From positions 2,790,001-2,854,000 of the forward strand of contig BOPV01000001.1 of the NCBI GenBank assembly GCA_018332375.1: a DNA stretch of 64,000 nt, read 5' to 3'. The position numbers were made by a program, and so were the translations under genes. The notes beneath the pieces were generated by a model. That model did not search any database. It was given only the letters and a program-made list of their open reading frames with translations, and had not been told where the DNA came from. Numbering within the stretch: the stretch's first letter is position 1; every line of letters starts with the position of its first letter. This document shows positions 1 through 8,345 of the stretch, one piece after another. Origin of the DNA: Roseiterribacter gracilis. GTDB taxonomy: Bacteria; Pseudomonadota; Alphaproteobacteria; BOG-932; Roseiterribacteraceae.

Positions 1-1076
1 GGATGCACCGTGCCGTAGCCCGCGAAGGTCGAGAATCCACAATCACTGCCGGCCAAAACGCGCTCGCGCCCGACGATGCCCGCGAACCGCACGATCCGTT
101 CCGCGACCAACAGCGGATGTTCGATAAAGTTGGTGGTCGAATCGAGCACGCCCGGAATCAACACGACGTCGTCGGGTAGTTTGTAGCGCGTCCACACGTC
201 CCATTCATGGGCGTGGCGCGGATTGGCGGCTTCGAACGACAGCGCGCCCGCTTTCAGTTTCAGCAGCACTGGCGCGATGCGCTCCAACGCGACGTCGCAA
301 TGATGCGGGCCTTCGTAATTGCCCCAGCAGGCATGCACGCGGATCTGCGCCTTCGGTATGTTTGCCAACGCCGCATTGAGAACCGCGACGTGCCGGTCGA
401 TGCGCGCCAGAAATTCGTCGTCGCTGCGATCCTTGAACATCATGTGGCGGCCCAGCGCCAAATCCGGACTGTCGATCTGCAGCACGAATCCGGCCGCGAC
501 GATGGCTTCGTATTCGGCGCGCATCGCGGTCGCCAGCGCGTCGAGATAGGAATCGTCGTCGGGATAAAAATCGTTGGGCTGGAACAGCGCGATGACGCCC
601 GGCGCGGCCGCGTTCATGAACGCGCCGGGCGCAGGGGTTGCGCGCAATGCGGCGTGAAAATGTTTCAGATCGGCTTCGAGCGGCGCCATCGTCTTGACCG
701 CAATCGGTCCGACGCAGCGCGGGCGCGTATGGGTCGGCGTGCCGCCGCCGGTGCGAACTGCGTGCGCAGCGAAGCCCGGGAATTGTTCGAGGTCGGCCGG
801 AATGCGGCGCGGCGTGTCGCCGTCGAATCCGGTCAGGCGATGTTTGATATAGGCGGCGTAGCTGATCTTCGACATCTCACCGTCGCTGACGATGTCGATG
901 CCGGCGTCGCGCTGGCGTCGCACGATGTCGGCGACGGCGCGACCGAAGACGTCATCGACCTGCGCTGGATCCAGCGGGTCGCCGCGTTCTTCGGCGAACA
1001 GCAACTCTGCCACGTCGACTGGACGTGGCAGGCTGCCAACATGCGTGGTGAGAATTCGGTCGCGGCTGATCTGCAC
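1..1076 (-). CDS. MetE-like (cobalamin-independent methionine synthase C-terminal family) protein, 3' end cut
   Basis: Read on the minus strand from a GTG at 1076 the frame stays open to the window edge (358 codons). The translation has the UROD/MetE-like TIM-barrel pattern: an early TTHVGSLPRP motif, a putative zinc site HACWGNY, FEAANPRH further on and GSDCGF near the visible end. The His-x-Cys, Glu and Cys elements are the zinc ligands of the MetE family. These stand-alone, single-barrel relatives move methyl or alkyl groups to or from thiols, and several act in catabolism rather than methionine synthesis, so no gene name is given. It starts 10 bases after the small gene upstream and is probably co-transcribed with it. 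Confidence 0.85.
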   Translation of the reverse strand, partial: MQISRDRILTTHVGSLPRPVDVAELLFAEERGDPLDPAQVDDVFGRAVADIVRRQRDAGIDIVSDGEMSKISYAAYIKHRLTGFDGDTPRRIPADLEQFPGFAAHAVRTGGGTPTHTRPRCVGPIAVKTMAPLEADLKHFHAALRATPAPGAFMNAAAPGVIALFQPNDFYPDDDSYLDALATAMRAEYEAIVAAGFVLQIDSPDLALGRHMMFKDRSDDEFLARIDRHVAVLNAALANIPKAQIRVHACWGNYEGPHHCDVALERIAPVLLKLKAGALSFEAANPRHAHEWDVWTRYKLPDDVVLIPGVLDSTTNFIEHPLLVAERIVRFAGIVGRERVLAGSDCGFSTFAGYGTVH

Positions 1077-1086
1077 GCAACCGAGT

Positions 1087-1239
1087 CTAGGACGACTTGC
1101 TGTCTTCTTCGACGTGTTCGTCCTGAGCTGGCGCCTGGCTCGGCGTCACGATCTTGCTCGGCACGTTGATCGGCACGACCGCGCCGAACACGTCCATTTG
1201 GCCGAGCCCGCCATACGATCCAAATCCACCCAGCGACAT
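1087..1239 (-). CDS. Small glycine-rich hypothetical protein (50 aa)
   Basis: The start chosen is ATG 1239 because GGAGG lies five bases upstream; an ATG ten codons earlier has no such site. The product begins with a Gly/Ser/Tyr-rich stretch (GGFGSYGGLG), continues with a short hydrophobic segment and ends in an acidic tail rich in Asp, Glu and Ser. No family is recognised. It sits immediately before the MetE-like gene on the same strand with a 10-base gap, so translation of the two may be linked. The good ribosome site and tight packing favour a real gene, but the length is small. Confidence 0.5.
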   Translation of the reverse strand: MSLGGFGSYGGLGQMDVFGAVVPINVPSKIVTPSQAPAQDEHVEEDSKSS

Positions 1240-1369
1240 CGCCGCCTCCATCCAACGTTGACGGGGCATGGGCGGTGCAAGCCCGAGTCCAAGCGCCGGG
1301 CCGCAGAAAGGCTGGGATTCTTGCGGGCGCGACCCGGTCAGACCCGGGCCGCCCTGCAGAATCTTCCCG

Positions 1370-1696
1370 TCAGCCGGCTTCCTGGAGCAGCTCGGCGAAC
1401 GACTTCTGCTCCTGCTTCGGCTTCTTGGTCATCGCTTCCTGGATCGACTTGCGGATGTCGTCTTCGATCGCCTGGCGCTCAGCCGGCGGCAGCGCTGCGA
1501 GGCTTTCTTCCGACAGGTTGTGCGCTTTCAAATAGGCTTCGCGCAGCCGTTCGATCGGCGACTTCTTCGACTCGCGCAGAAACTCGTCGATCACCGAATC
1601 CGACGACGTACCGCTCTGCGCATTGGGCTTGGCGGTGCTGGTGACCGTGGCGCCACCCCCGTTGCGGAAGAAGCTGTCGGTTGCGATCGACGACAT
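1370..1696 (-). CDS. Hypothetical helical protein, 108 aa
   Basis: The reading frame continues upstream, but the part before ATG 1696 is arginine-rich and shadow-like, so ATG 1696 is used. The first 35 residues are Ser/Thr/Gly-rich and look disordered. Residues 40-108 form a charged helical region (SPIERLREAYLKAHNLSEES and PPAERQAIEDDIRKSIQEAM), ending in a lysine-rich segment and FAELLQEAG. No catalytic motif or signal peptide is seen. It lies between a secreted protein and a small Gly-rich protein on the same strand. The function is unknown; the length and composition look like a conserved cytosolic small protein. Confidence 0.6.
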   Translation of the reverse strand: MSSIATDSFFRNGGGATVTSTAKPNAQSGTSSDSVIDEFLRESKKSPIERLREAYLKAHNLSEESLAALPPAERQAIEDDIRKSIQEAMTKKPKQEQKSFAELLQEAG

Positions 1697-1836
1697 AGCG
1701 GCCTCATTGGAAAATCTACTGCGCGCGGCAGTGCAAATTCCGTGCACAGTTTTCGTCGCGAAAAACTGGCGGAAAGCCTGTGATTCTTCGCGGCGCATCC
1801 CGGCGCTAGGCAGCAACGGGCATGCAGATTTTTCCG

Positions 1837-2343
1837 CTACAGCTTGCCGGCGGTGCGAGGGGCGTAGGAGACCGACACAAACGCCTTCTTCGCGCGCGGC
1901 ACATCGGCGACATGCAGGCCGATCGCCGTGTCGTCTGCCTGCCAACTGACGTCGAGTTGTTGCGTGTAGCGCGTCGGCTTCGACGTCTTCTCACCGACCG
2001 GCTGTCCGTATTTCTGCGTCAGCGCCTCGCGCACCGACTTGTAGCAACCGGTTGCTTGTTTGCGGTCGCCCTCGGGCGTGTAGAGCGCGACCTTGGCCAG
2101 ACCACCGCCACGCTGAAACCAGAAATTGACGCGATAGGAACAGCCGCTTGCGTCGTATTGCGGGATCATCAGGCTGGCGATCAGTTCGCCGTCGACATTG
2201 TCGCGATCGGTATTCGGAACCGCTGCGGGATATTTCGCGCGCACGTCGGCGGCGCTCATCCCCCAATTCGTATCCTGCCAGCCCGCCTGCGCGGCAACTG
2301 GGCCTAGAACAAGGCAGGCAGCAAACAGAATGGACGCGCGCAT
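1837..2343 (-). CDS. Secreted hypothetical protein, 168 aa
   Basis: ATG 2343 is preceded by GGAG with a nine-base spacer and opens a clear Sec signal peptide (MRASILFAACLVLGPVAAQA, cleavage after AQA). A GTG five codons earlier is the alternative. The mature part has a WxxxxWGMS motif near its start, two cysteines (SGCSYRV, TGCYKSV) that could form a disulfide, and alternating strand-like segments. The pattern of a Trp-Gly-Met motif followed by beta strands is common in periplasmic proteins of unknown function. No enzyme motif is seen. It is followed on the same strand by the 108-residue helical protein. Confidence 0.7.
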   Translation of the reverse strand: MRASILFAACLVLGPVAAQAGWQDTNWGMSAADVRAKYPAAVPNTDRDNVDGELIASLMIPQYDASGCSYRVNFWFQRGGGLAKVALYTPEGDRKQATGCYKSVREALTQKYGQPVGEKTSKPTRYTQQLDVSWQADDTAIGLHVADVPRAKKAFVSVSYAPRTAGKL

Positions 2344-2379
2344 CGGTCGAATCTCCACATCGATCCGTTGCTCAACGCG

Positions 2380-2892
2380 TTATGTCCGCTGGAGTTCACG
2401 CAGCAACGACACGACGTCGATCTCTTCCGTCTGCGGCGCGGGCAAGTCAGAAAAGTCGCCTTCGTGCCCGTCAAAGAATACGCCGACCAGAATGTCGCGC
2501 ACGCGTCCGTCCGGTTCGGCGAACGGCAAGCCGATCACGCTGCGTGCGATCGACCGCAACGGCCCGTACCCGACTGTGAAGCCAAGCGGCCGTCGTTCGC
2601 TGGCAACGAAGCCCAGCTGTTTGCACATGCGCGCGGCCTCGCCAGGGAAGCTTCGCTCATCAATCACGCGCCCAGTCAGGTCGCGTTTCGCCCAGCGCAC
2701 GATGTCCGAACCGACGACGCGAAAGACGGGCGGCGCTGGATCGATCCGTAGCAACGCCAAGTTCGCGACCAGCCGGGGCGCATCCACCACAGGATCCAGC
2801 TTCGCGCGCGGCGGCACACGCGCGTCGCCGCGCAGCTGCAGCCAATAGCGCAGCAGCGCGCGCAAAGATTCGGTGGGCGGGGCTCGCGTCAC
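2380..2892 (-). CDS. PAS_5-type PAS domain protein
   Basis: The protein matches the alphaproteobacterial single-domain PAS_5 pattern: a short opening helix with LLRYWLQLRGD, then PPRAKLDPV, LLRIDPAPPVFRVVGSDIV and a C-terminal strand pair. Such proteins are small cytosolic PAS modules of unclear ligand. GTG 2892 is chosen because GGAAG lies nine bases before it; a TTG ten codons earlier is possible. About 170 residues, the usual size for this family. No kinase, GGDEF or helix-turn-helix follows, so it is a stand-alone sensor module. The assignment to the fold is good, the role is unknown. Confidence 0.75.
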   Translation of the reverse strand: MTRAPPTESLRALLRYWLQLRGDARVPPRAKLDPVVDAPRLVANLALLRIDPAPPVFRVVGSDIVRWAKRDLTGRVIDERSFPGEAARMCKQLGFVASERRPLGFTVGYGPLRSIARSVIGLPFAEPDGRVRDILVGVFFDGHEGDFSDLPAPQTEEIDVVSLLRELQRT

Positions 2893-3038
2893 GTTGGCCA
2901 AGCTTCCAGCCCGGCCCTGCAATCACCAAGGACAGAACGGGGATTTCAAGCGTCGGCGCTGTGAACGCGCCAAGCGCGGTCCGCCGTGACCCAGTGGTCG
3001 CAGCGAAAAGCCGTTATAAAACAAGGGGAAACGGCGCG

Positions 3039-3113
3039 TGGTGGGCGGTACAGGGATTGAACCTGTGACCCCTTCCATGTCAAGGAAGTGCTCTCCCGCT
3101 GAGCTAACCGCCC
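3039..3113 (-). tRNA. tRNA-Val (GAC)
   Basis: The minus strand folds as a cloverleaf: acceptor GGGCGGT pairs with ACCGCCC, D arm AGCTCAGCGGGAGAGC, anticodon stem CTTCC/GGAAG enclosing TTGACAT (anticodon GAC), and a T arm with GGTTCAATCC. The 3' CCA is encoded. There is no coding gene in the roughly 100 bases on either side. Confidence 0.97.
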
Positions 3114-3216
3114 GAAACCTGTCGCGAGAAGGCCGGGTGGGTACCACGAGACCGGCCGCTGCCGCAAGGACGAGCCATTAAGCGGCTCGTAAGCCCCCGG
3201 CCGCGATCGTCGTTCT

Positions 3217-4161
3217 GTGTTGCGCGCCTCGATTCCCGATTTTGCTGGCCTGCCCGCTTTCCGCATTCATGCCGCGACGGCGCAGAGCGTGCCGATCGTA
3301 CTGGCCTCGGCCCATTCGGGATCTGCGTACGGTCCGGCCTTTCTGAAATCTGCGCGCGTGCCGCTCGCAACCTTGCGACAGGCCGAAGATGCGTTCGTCG
3401 ATCGCCTGTTCATGCCGGCTGCAACCGCGCTGGGTGCGCCGTTGCTGCGCGCAACATTTCCGCGCGCGATGGTCGACGCCAACCGCGAACCGTTCGAACT
3501 TGATCCAACCATGTTCGTCGAAGCGCTGCCGTCCTACGTCAACACCGACAGCGCGCGCGTCGCCGCCGGACTTGGCGTCGTGCCACGCATTGTCGGCGAC
3601 GGCGAAGAAATCTATGGCGCACCGCTACATTTTGCCGAAGCGCTGGCGCGCATCGATCGCCTGTATCTGCCTTACCACGCTGCGTTGACGCGGCTGATCG
3701 AACGTACCGTGGCGCAGTTCGGCGTCTGTCTGTTGATTGATTGCCATTCGATGCCGAGCGTCGTTGCCGGCTTGCCGAATGACGAAAACGCGCTCGACTT
3801 CGTGCTCGGCGATTTGCACGGCGCAAGCTGCGATCCGCGCGTCAGCGAAACGGCGCTTACGACGTTGACGCGCGCCGGGTTGCGCGCTGCGCGCAACGCG
3901 CCCTATGCGGGCGGCTTCGTCACGCGGCACTACGGGCAACCTGCCAACGGCGTGCATGTGTTGCAGGTCGAGATTTCGCGCGCGCTGTACATGAACGAAT
4001 CGACGCTCGAACCGAATGACGGGTTTGATTCGCTGACCGGCGACCTGATCGAACTCGTCGGCGCCTTGTCGCAGCTGCGGCTGCCGAAACCGGTCCGCCC
4101 TGCCCGCGTGCAGGTCCCCGGCGAAATTCCGGCCGCCTGGCCGGCCCAGGCCCGGTTCTAA
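3217..4161 (+). CDS. N-formylglutamate amidohydrolase family protein
   Basis: Zinc amidohydrolase of the FGase family, which removes the formyl group from N-formylglutamate or related N-acyl amino acids. Visible family motifs are AHSG near residue 33, AEDAFVD around 56, DCHSM at 175-179, then GD.HG, YAGGFVTRHYG and LQVEISRALYMNE near 250. At 314 residues it is a typical length. The start is a GTG at 3217 with no good ribosome site, so the first few residues are uncertain. No hut genes are nearby, so it probably is not part of a classical histidine operon; stand-alone FGase-like genes are frequent in alphaproteobacteria. Confidence 0.88.
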   Translation: MLRASIPDFAGLPAFRIHAATAQSVPIVLASAHSGSAYGPAFLKSARVPLATLRQAEDAFVDRLFMPAATALGAPLLRATFPRAMVDANREPFELDPTMFVEALPSYVNTDSARVAAGLGVVPRIVGDGEEIYGAPLHFAEALARIDRLYLPYHAALTRLIERTVAQFGVCLLIDCHSMPSVVAGLPNDENALDFVLGDLHGASCDPRVSETALTTLTRAGLRAARNAPYAGGFVTRHYGQPANGVHVLQVEISRALYMNESTLEPNDGFDSLTGDLIELVGALSQLRLPKPVRPARVQVPGEIPAAWPAQARF

Positions 4162-4225
4162 GACCGCCCTCGCCTCTGCTATCCGATCCCTCCGCCCGGT
4201 GAATCAGCCGTGCGGGCAAAAAGAA

Positions 4226-4252
4226 AGGCCGCCGGCACGAGGCTGGCGGCCT
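4226..4252 (-). terminator. Intrinsic terminator-like hairpin oriented to the minus strand
   Basis: Perfect 8-base-pair stem (AGGCCGCC, 4226-4233, with GGCGGCCT, 4245-4252) and an 11-base loop. Read on the minus strand it is followed by TTTCTTTTTG, a good U tract; on the plus strand what follows is not T-rich. Both flanking genes are on the plus strand, so either it acts weakly for the amidohydrolase or it ends an unrecognised minus-strand transcript starting between here and the glucokinase gene. The gene-free stretch 4162-4460 holds nothing else convincing. Confidence 0.6.
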
Positions 4253-4460
4253 GAATAGTTTAGGGAGGAAACGCCCAAGAAAGGCGTCGGATAGCCCGCG
4301 ACCGCGATCGCGGCATATCCGAGAGAAAATCTACCGCAACTGCGAAGAAGCCGCAACCGAAGAAACCGGTAACATTGTCGCAAGTCATTGGTTTTGTTGG
4401 GTGCTTGCACCGTGAGCAAGTGCACATTCGACGTTCGGCGCGTTGCACAAAGGAGAGGCG

Positions 4461-5420
4461 ATGACGGCTTTGTTGGGGGATATCGGCGCGACCAACGCCC
4501 GGTTCGCCCTGCTCCAAGACGGCGAGCTGGTGGATCCCCGGATCCTGCCCTGTGCCGACTATCCGACGCTGCAGGCGGCGATCGAGGCCTATTTGGGCGG
4601 CCGCAAAGCCGAGTCGGCAGCGCTGGCCATCGCCGCACCGATCACCGGTCGGCGCGTCGCCTTCACCAACCTGCCCTGGCAGTTCGATACCGACGAGCTG
4701 GCGGCGCAGTTCGGCTTCGCCCCCTGTCTGGTGCTGAACGATTTCGCCGCAGCCGCTTTGGCGATTCCGCGCCTGCAGCCAGCCGACCTGCACCAGATCG
4801 GAGGCACCCTGCCGGTGCCCGATGACGCGCCGCGCGCGATTCTTGGACCCGGCAGCGGGTTGGGCGTCGCCAGCCTGGTGCCGTTGCCGAACGGTCATTA
4901 CCTGCCGCTGCCGGGTGAAGGCGGGCACGCCACCTTGGCCGCGACCGACGCGCGCGAAGCCGCGGTGATCGCCGAATTGTCGCGCCGCTTCGGCGGCCAT
5001 GTTTCGGTCGAGCGTGTCTTGTCGGGACCGGGACTGGTCAATCTCTACGCCGCCCTGTCCGCGATCGAGCACGAGACCGCACACGACGCCGAATCCCTGC
5101 GTCTGGCACCAGCCGAAATCAGCGAGCGCGCCCGCGCCGGCGATGTGCGCGCCCAGGAGGCGGTACAGCTTCTGAGCGGCTGGCTTGGAACGGTGGCGGG
5201 AAATCTGGCGCTGACGGTCGGCGCCCGCGGTGGCGTCTATGTCGGCGGCGGAGTCGTCTCGCAACTCGGCACGCTATTCGACGAAGCCAGGTTTCGTGCC
5301 CGCTTCGAGGCCAAGGGACGGATGAAAACCTACCTCGCGCCGATTCCGATTTTTCTCGTTTCGAACCGGCTTTCGGCGTTTCTCGGCCTCGCCCAAGCGC
5401 TCGATCAGGCAATTCCGTAA
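4461..5420 (+). CDS. glk: Glucokinase (Glk family)
   Basis: Phosphorylates glucose with ATP to glucose-6-phosphate in the cytosol, the entry step to glycolysis and the Entner-Doudoroff route. Family marks are the phosphate-1 loop LLGDIGATNARF at residues 4-15, VLNDFAA around 92, GPGSGLGVA near 130, and GEGGHATL near 153 with the catalytic region, followed by VYVGGGVV near the C-terminus. 319 residues is the normal length. ATG 4461 is preceded by AGGAG with good spacing; an upstream TTG in frame is rejected. A minus-strand open frame running opposite the gene is a coding shadow. Next gene starts 72 bases downstream. Confidence 0.95.
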   Translation: MTALLGDIGATNARFALLQDGELVDPRILPCADYPTLQAAIEAYLGGRKAESAALAIAAPITGRRVAFTNLPWQFDTDELAAQFGFAPCLVLNDFAAAALAIPRLQPADLHQIGGTLPVPDDAPRAILGPGSGLGVASLVPLPNGHYLPLPGEGGHATLAATDAREAAVIAELSRRFGGHVSVERVLSGPGLVNLYAALSAIEHETAHDAESLRLAPAEISERARAGDVRAQEAVQLLSGWLGTVAGNLALTVGARGGVYVGGGVVSQLGTLFDEARFRARFEAKGRMKTYLAPIPIFLVSNRLSAFLGLAQALDQAIP

Positions 5421-5492
5421 TTGGCTACGTTGAAAGCGCAGCAGCGAACCGGCATCGTCGCCGCCAACAGGGACCAACCAGGAGCGATTCCA

Positions 5493-5921
5493 ATGAAGCT
5501 CGCAATCACGCTTGCCATCTCGGCCGGATTTGCGCTGGCCGCGACGGGCGCCGAAGCCGGCGCGCTGAAATGTGGCGGCAGTGAATGCAAAGCCTCGTAC
5601 GCGGGTGCCGAATATTCATCGAGCAAGTGCCAAGCGCCGGCCGAACCGACTTTGTCGGTCGAGAAAGCCGAGGCGTACAACGAGTCGGTGAAAGCGGCTG
5701 AGGGCTACGTGAACAAGGTGAAGACCTACTACACGTGCCTGACCGACGAAGCGAACGCAGACCTGAAAGATGTTGGCGTCGCGGTACAGAACGCAGTGAA
5801 GAAGCTGCAGGACGCCGAGAAATCCAAGATCGACAAAATCCAGGTCACGTTGAAGAACGCGGCCGACAAGTTGAACGCACAGCAATCTGCACCGGCGCCG
5901 GCTGCTCCGCCGAAACGCTGA
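5493..5921 (+). CDS. Secreted cysteine-containing helical protein, family member 1 (142 aa)
   Basis: ATG 5493 follows AGGAG by nine bases and starts a Sec signal peptide (MKLAITLAISAGFALAATGA, cleavage after EAGA or nearby). The mature part has cysteines in KCGGSECK, SSKCQAP and YYTCLTD, then a long amphipathic helix rich in Lys, Asp and Ala and a Pro/Ala tail. The layout Cys-x-x-P...helix...Y-x-x-C-L...helix recurs in two secreted proteins at 60,093 and 60,467 in this window, so it belongs to a small paralogous family of periplasmic or extracellular proteins. Function unknown. It precedes the CoA-transferase by four bases. Confidence 0.75.
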   Translation: MKLAITLAISAGFALAATGAEAGALKCGGSECKASYAGAEYSSSKCQAPAEPTLSVEKAEAYNESVKAAEGYVNKVKTYYTCLTDEANADLKDVGVAVQNAVKKLQDAEKSKIDKIQVTLKNAADKLNAQQSAPAPAAPPKR

Positions 5922-5925
5922 CACC

Positions 5926-7086
5926 ATGAAGCTGGAGGGGATTCGCGTACTCGACCTTTCGTTGTTCCTGCCCGGCCCGCATCTAACGATGATGATGGCG
6001 GACCATGGCGCCGAAGTTCTGAAGGTCGAGCCCTATCCCGCCGGCGAACCAGTGCGCGACATGCCGTATCGCAAGAACGGCTTCACCGTCTGGTTCCGCA
6101 ACACGCATCGCGGCAAGAAAAGTCTGCGGCTGAATCTGAAAAGCCCGGAAGGGAAAGAGATTCTGCTGCAGCTTGCGCGCGACGCCGACGTGTTCGTCGA
6201 AGCGTTTCGTCCCGGCGTCGCCAAACGTCTGGGCATCGATTACGACGCGATCGCTGCCGTCAATCCGCGCATCGTCTACGCGTCGGTGTCGGCGTTCGGA
6301 CAGACCGGCCGCTACGCCGACAAGCCGGCGCACGATCTCGCCGTGCAGGCGTTGAGCGGACTCGTCGCGTGCAATCTCGGCCATGACGGCAAGCCGACCA
6401 ATCCGCATATGCCGGTTGCCGACATGGCTGCGTCGTTGATGGCGCTGTCGGGCATTCTGATGGCGCTGCTGCGCCGGGAGAAAACCGGCAAAGGTGATTT
6501 TCTCGACGTCGCGATGCTCGACGCGCAGATGGCGTGGACACCGAATTCGACCGGGCCGGTCTTTGCCGAACAGCGCGCACCGGTGGTCAAAGAAGAACGG
6601 TCGTGGGGCGGTTCGGCGATGTACCGGCTCTACGAAACCCAGGACGGAAAGTTCATCGCGCTGGGCGGAAGTGAGCATAAATTCGCCGAGAATTTGCTGC
6701 GCGCGTTGGACCGCGAAGATCTGTTTCCCTACGCGCATATCGTGCCCGGACCGGGACAGGATCCGCTCAAACGGTTCTATGAAGCGACGTTCCGCACTAA
6801 GCCACTGGCGTACTGGTTGGATTTCCTCGCCGGCGTCGATTGCTGCTGGGCGCCAGTACGCGATTTGAAAGAAGCGTTCGACGATCCGCATTTGCGCGAG
6901 CGCGGCATGTTGCTGACCGATGCGCAAGGCAACGACCATATCGGTGTGCCGATCATGTTCCGCAACGAACCGGGCAAGCCCGATTTTCAGGTGCCCGAAC
7001 TGGGCGAGCACGCCGACGAAGTGTTGCAGCGTTTGGGCTACGACGCAGCCGCGATCGCAAAGCTGCGCACCGCCAACGTTATTTAG
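5926..7086 (+). CDS. Class III (CaiB/BaiF) CoA-transferase
   Basis: Family III CoA-transferases move CoA between carboxylic acids by a bound-intermediate mechanism. The 386 residues begin with GIRVLDLSLFLPGPHLTMMMADHGAEVLKVE, the family's N-terminal signature, and include the catalytic aspartate in PVADMAAS at about residue 166. Other marks are VYASVSAFGQTGRY and the C-terminal RGMLL and LGEH segments. The donor and acceptor acids cannot be told from sequence. It starts four bases after the secreted protein gene and its 3' end overlaps the convergent Rrf2 gene by eight bases. Confidence 0.9.
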   Translation: MKLEGIRVLDLSLFLPGPHLTMMMADHGAEVLKVEPYPAGEPVRDMPYRKNGFTVWFRNTHRGKKSLRLNLKSPEGKEILLQLARDADVFVEAFRPGVAKRLGIDYDAIAAVNPRIVYASVSAFGQTGRYADKPAHDLAVQALSGLVACNLGHDGKPTNPHMPVADMAASLMALSGILMALLRREKTGKGDFLDVAMLDAQMAWTPNSTGPVFAEQRAPVVKEERSWGGSAMYRLYETQDGKFIALGGSEHKFAENLLRALDREDLFPYAHIVPGPGQDPLKRFYEATFRTKPLAYWLDFLAGVDCCWAPVRDLKEAFDDPHLRERGMLLTDAQGNDHIGVPIMFRNEPGKPDFQVPELGEHADEVLQRLGYDAAAIAKLRTANVI

Positions 7087-7546
7087 CGCGCCGCGCTTTC
7101 GCGGCCGCTGCAGGGCAGTGTTTCATCGTCGCCTGGACGATTTCCGCCAGCGTGATTTTCTCGAGCGCGGCATGTAACGCCGCTTCGGCGCGACCGATCG
7201 CGTCGGACAATACGTCGCCGATCGTGGAGCCGACCGGACAGTCGCCGTTGGTGTCGTCGTGCATGGCGATCAAACCGCCGGGCGGCTCGACCGCGCGATG
7301 CACCTGATCCAGCGTGATGCGCGATGCGTCGCGCGCCAGCCACGCACCGCCGCCATTGCCGGGACGGGTATCGACCAGACCGGCCTGGGCCAATGCCGCC
7401 AGCAGGCGCCGCACAATCACCGGGTTGGTGTTGATCGAGTCCGCCATTTCGGCCGACGTCATCGGTCCGTCATGCCCTTCGCGCGCACGGTGCGCGAGCA
7501 CCGTCATCGCATGTACGGCCATGGAAAAGCGGCAACTCTCACGCAT
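7079..7546 (-). CDS. Rrf2-family transcriptional regulator
   Basis: A 155-residue winged-helix regulator: FSMAVHAMTVLAHRA, then TSAEMADSINTNPVIVRRLLAALAQAGLVDTRPGNGGG, the typical Rrf2 recognition-helix and wing pattern. Only isolated cysteines occur (positions 5, about 103 and 143), not the spaced triad that binds an iron-sulfur cluster in IscR or NsrR, so it is more like the redox/thiol or YwnA-type Rrf2 proteins. Start ATG 7546 has GAGGA upstream and a promoter-like element at 7565-7594. It is divergent from a cyclic-nucleotide-binding protein gene, which it may control. Confidence 0.88.
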   Translation of the reverse strand: MRESCRFSMAVHAMTVLAHRAREGHDGPMTSAEMADSINTNPVIVRRLLAALAQAGLVDTRPGNGGGAWLARDASRITLDQVHRAVEPPGGLIAMHDDTNGDCPVGSTIGDVLSDAIGRAEAALHAALEKITLAEIVQATMKHCPAAAAKARRAK

Positions 7547-7564
7547 CTTCGATCCTCATCGGTA

Positions 7565-7594
7565 TCTATATTGGTTACAGTCGGCCAGGGTCAA
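7565..7594 (-). promoter_or_regulatory. Putative sigma-70 promoter of the Rrf2 gene
   Basis: On the minus strand TTGACC (7594-7589) and TATAGA (7570-7565) are separated by 18 bases, and the Rrf2 start codon lies 18 bases further on. The fit is good but the call rests on the sequence alone. Confidence 0.5.
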
Positions 7595-7666
7595 CCAAGC
7601 GGCCGGTGGTTTGCGCGCGACTGGTCGCACGCTAGGATCGGGCGAACGACAAGAAGGAAGACCGGG

Positions 7667-8041
7667 ATGGATACGACATCAGCCCAGGCAGCGATGCGAT
7701 TGCTGCAGCGGCGCGTCTATCACAAAGGCGACGTGATCTTCCGCCAGGACGAACCCGGCGACCGCGCCTTTCTGGTGCAAGGCGGATCGGTCGAGATCCT
7801 GCGCGACGGCAAATTGCTGGGCGTCGTCGTTGCGGGCGGCATGTTCGGCGAAATGGCGCTGATCGATCGCGAGCCGCGGATGGCGATGGCGCGCGCGGCC
7901 GAAGAAACCGCCTGTCTCGTCATTCCGGAAGAAGTGTTCCGCGCCAAACTAAAAGGCGCCGACCCGTTCATCGTCGGGTTGCTGCGCATTCTTCTGACCA
8001 CGATCCGCACCACGTCGGAAAAGCTGGCACATCAGAAATGA
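7667..8041 (+). CDS. Stand-alone cyclic-nucleotide-binding (cNMP) domain protein
   Basis: ATG 7667 follows AAGGAAG with good spacing. The 124 residues are almost exactly one CRP-type cNMP-binding domain: VYHKGDVIFRQDEPGDRAFLVQGG, then a phosphate-binding cassette FGEMALIDREPRMA with the expected Gly-Glu and Arg. No helix-turn-helix follows, so it is not a CRP/FNR activator; the C-terminal helix ends shortly after the barrel. It may act as a ligand-dependent partner of another protein. The gene is divergent from the Rrf2 regulator with 120 bases between the two starts. Confidence 0.85.
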   Translation: MDTTSAQAAMRLLQRRVYHKGDVIFRQDEPGDRAFLVQGGSVEILRDGKLLGVVVAGGMFGEMALIDREPRMAMARAAEETACLVIPEEVFRAKLKGADPFIVGLLRILLTTIRTTSEKLAHQK

Positions 8042-8099
8042 CGCGTCGTTTCTGATGCGCCATCCTCGGGCTTGACCCAGGATCCACGCCATCTGCGCG

Positions 8100-8345
8100 T
8101 TAGCCGACCCGAATAGCTTTGATGCGATTCTTGTCGTCGACTTCGATCGTCAAACGATCGGCGCGGTAATCCATCGTGATCGCCTCGCCTGGCTTGGCGA
8201 CGCGCAAAAACTTTCCCAGCACTTCCGGACACATCGCAGCGTCGCGCGGCGTCTGCGTGTCGGCCTTCGCTTCGCCGCTTGCCGCAACGCCAACCGCGCT
8301 TCCCGCCAGCAAGGCGATCGCTGTACGCCGTTCGAGATCAGCCAT
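8100..8345 (-). CDS. I78-type peptidase-inhibitor-like secreted protein (81 aa)
   Basis: The start ATG 8345 lies inside the end of the GntR gene (eight-base overlap), indicating co-translation. The N-terminus carries twin arginines followed by a hydrophobic run (RRTAIALLAGSAVGVAASGEA), so export is likely, possibly by the Tat route. The mature end has CPEVLGKFLRVAKPGEAITMDYRADRL, resembling the PG....TMDYR.DRL core of the I78 inhibitor family. The final cysteine that I78 members often have before the last Gly is replaced here (AIRVG). The role in peptidase inhibition is an inference from the motif. Confidence 0.65.
   Translation of the reverse strand: MADLERRTAIALLAGSAVGVAASGEAKADTQTPRDAAMCPEVLGKFLRVAKPGEAITMDYRADRLTIEVDDKNRIKAIRVG

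Noticed and set aside
4260..5264. Long minus-strand frame opposite glucokinase
   Set aside because: No domain and shadow composition; only the hairpin at its end is of interest.
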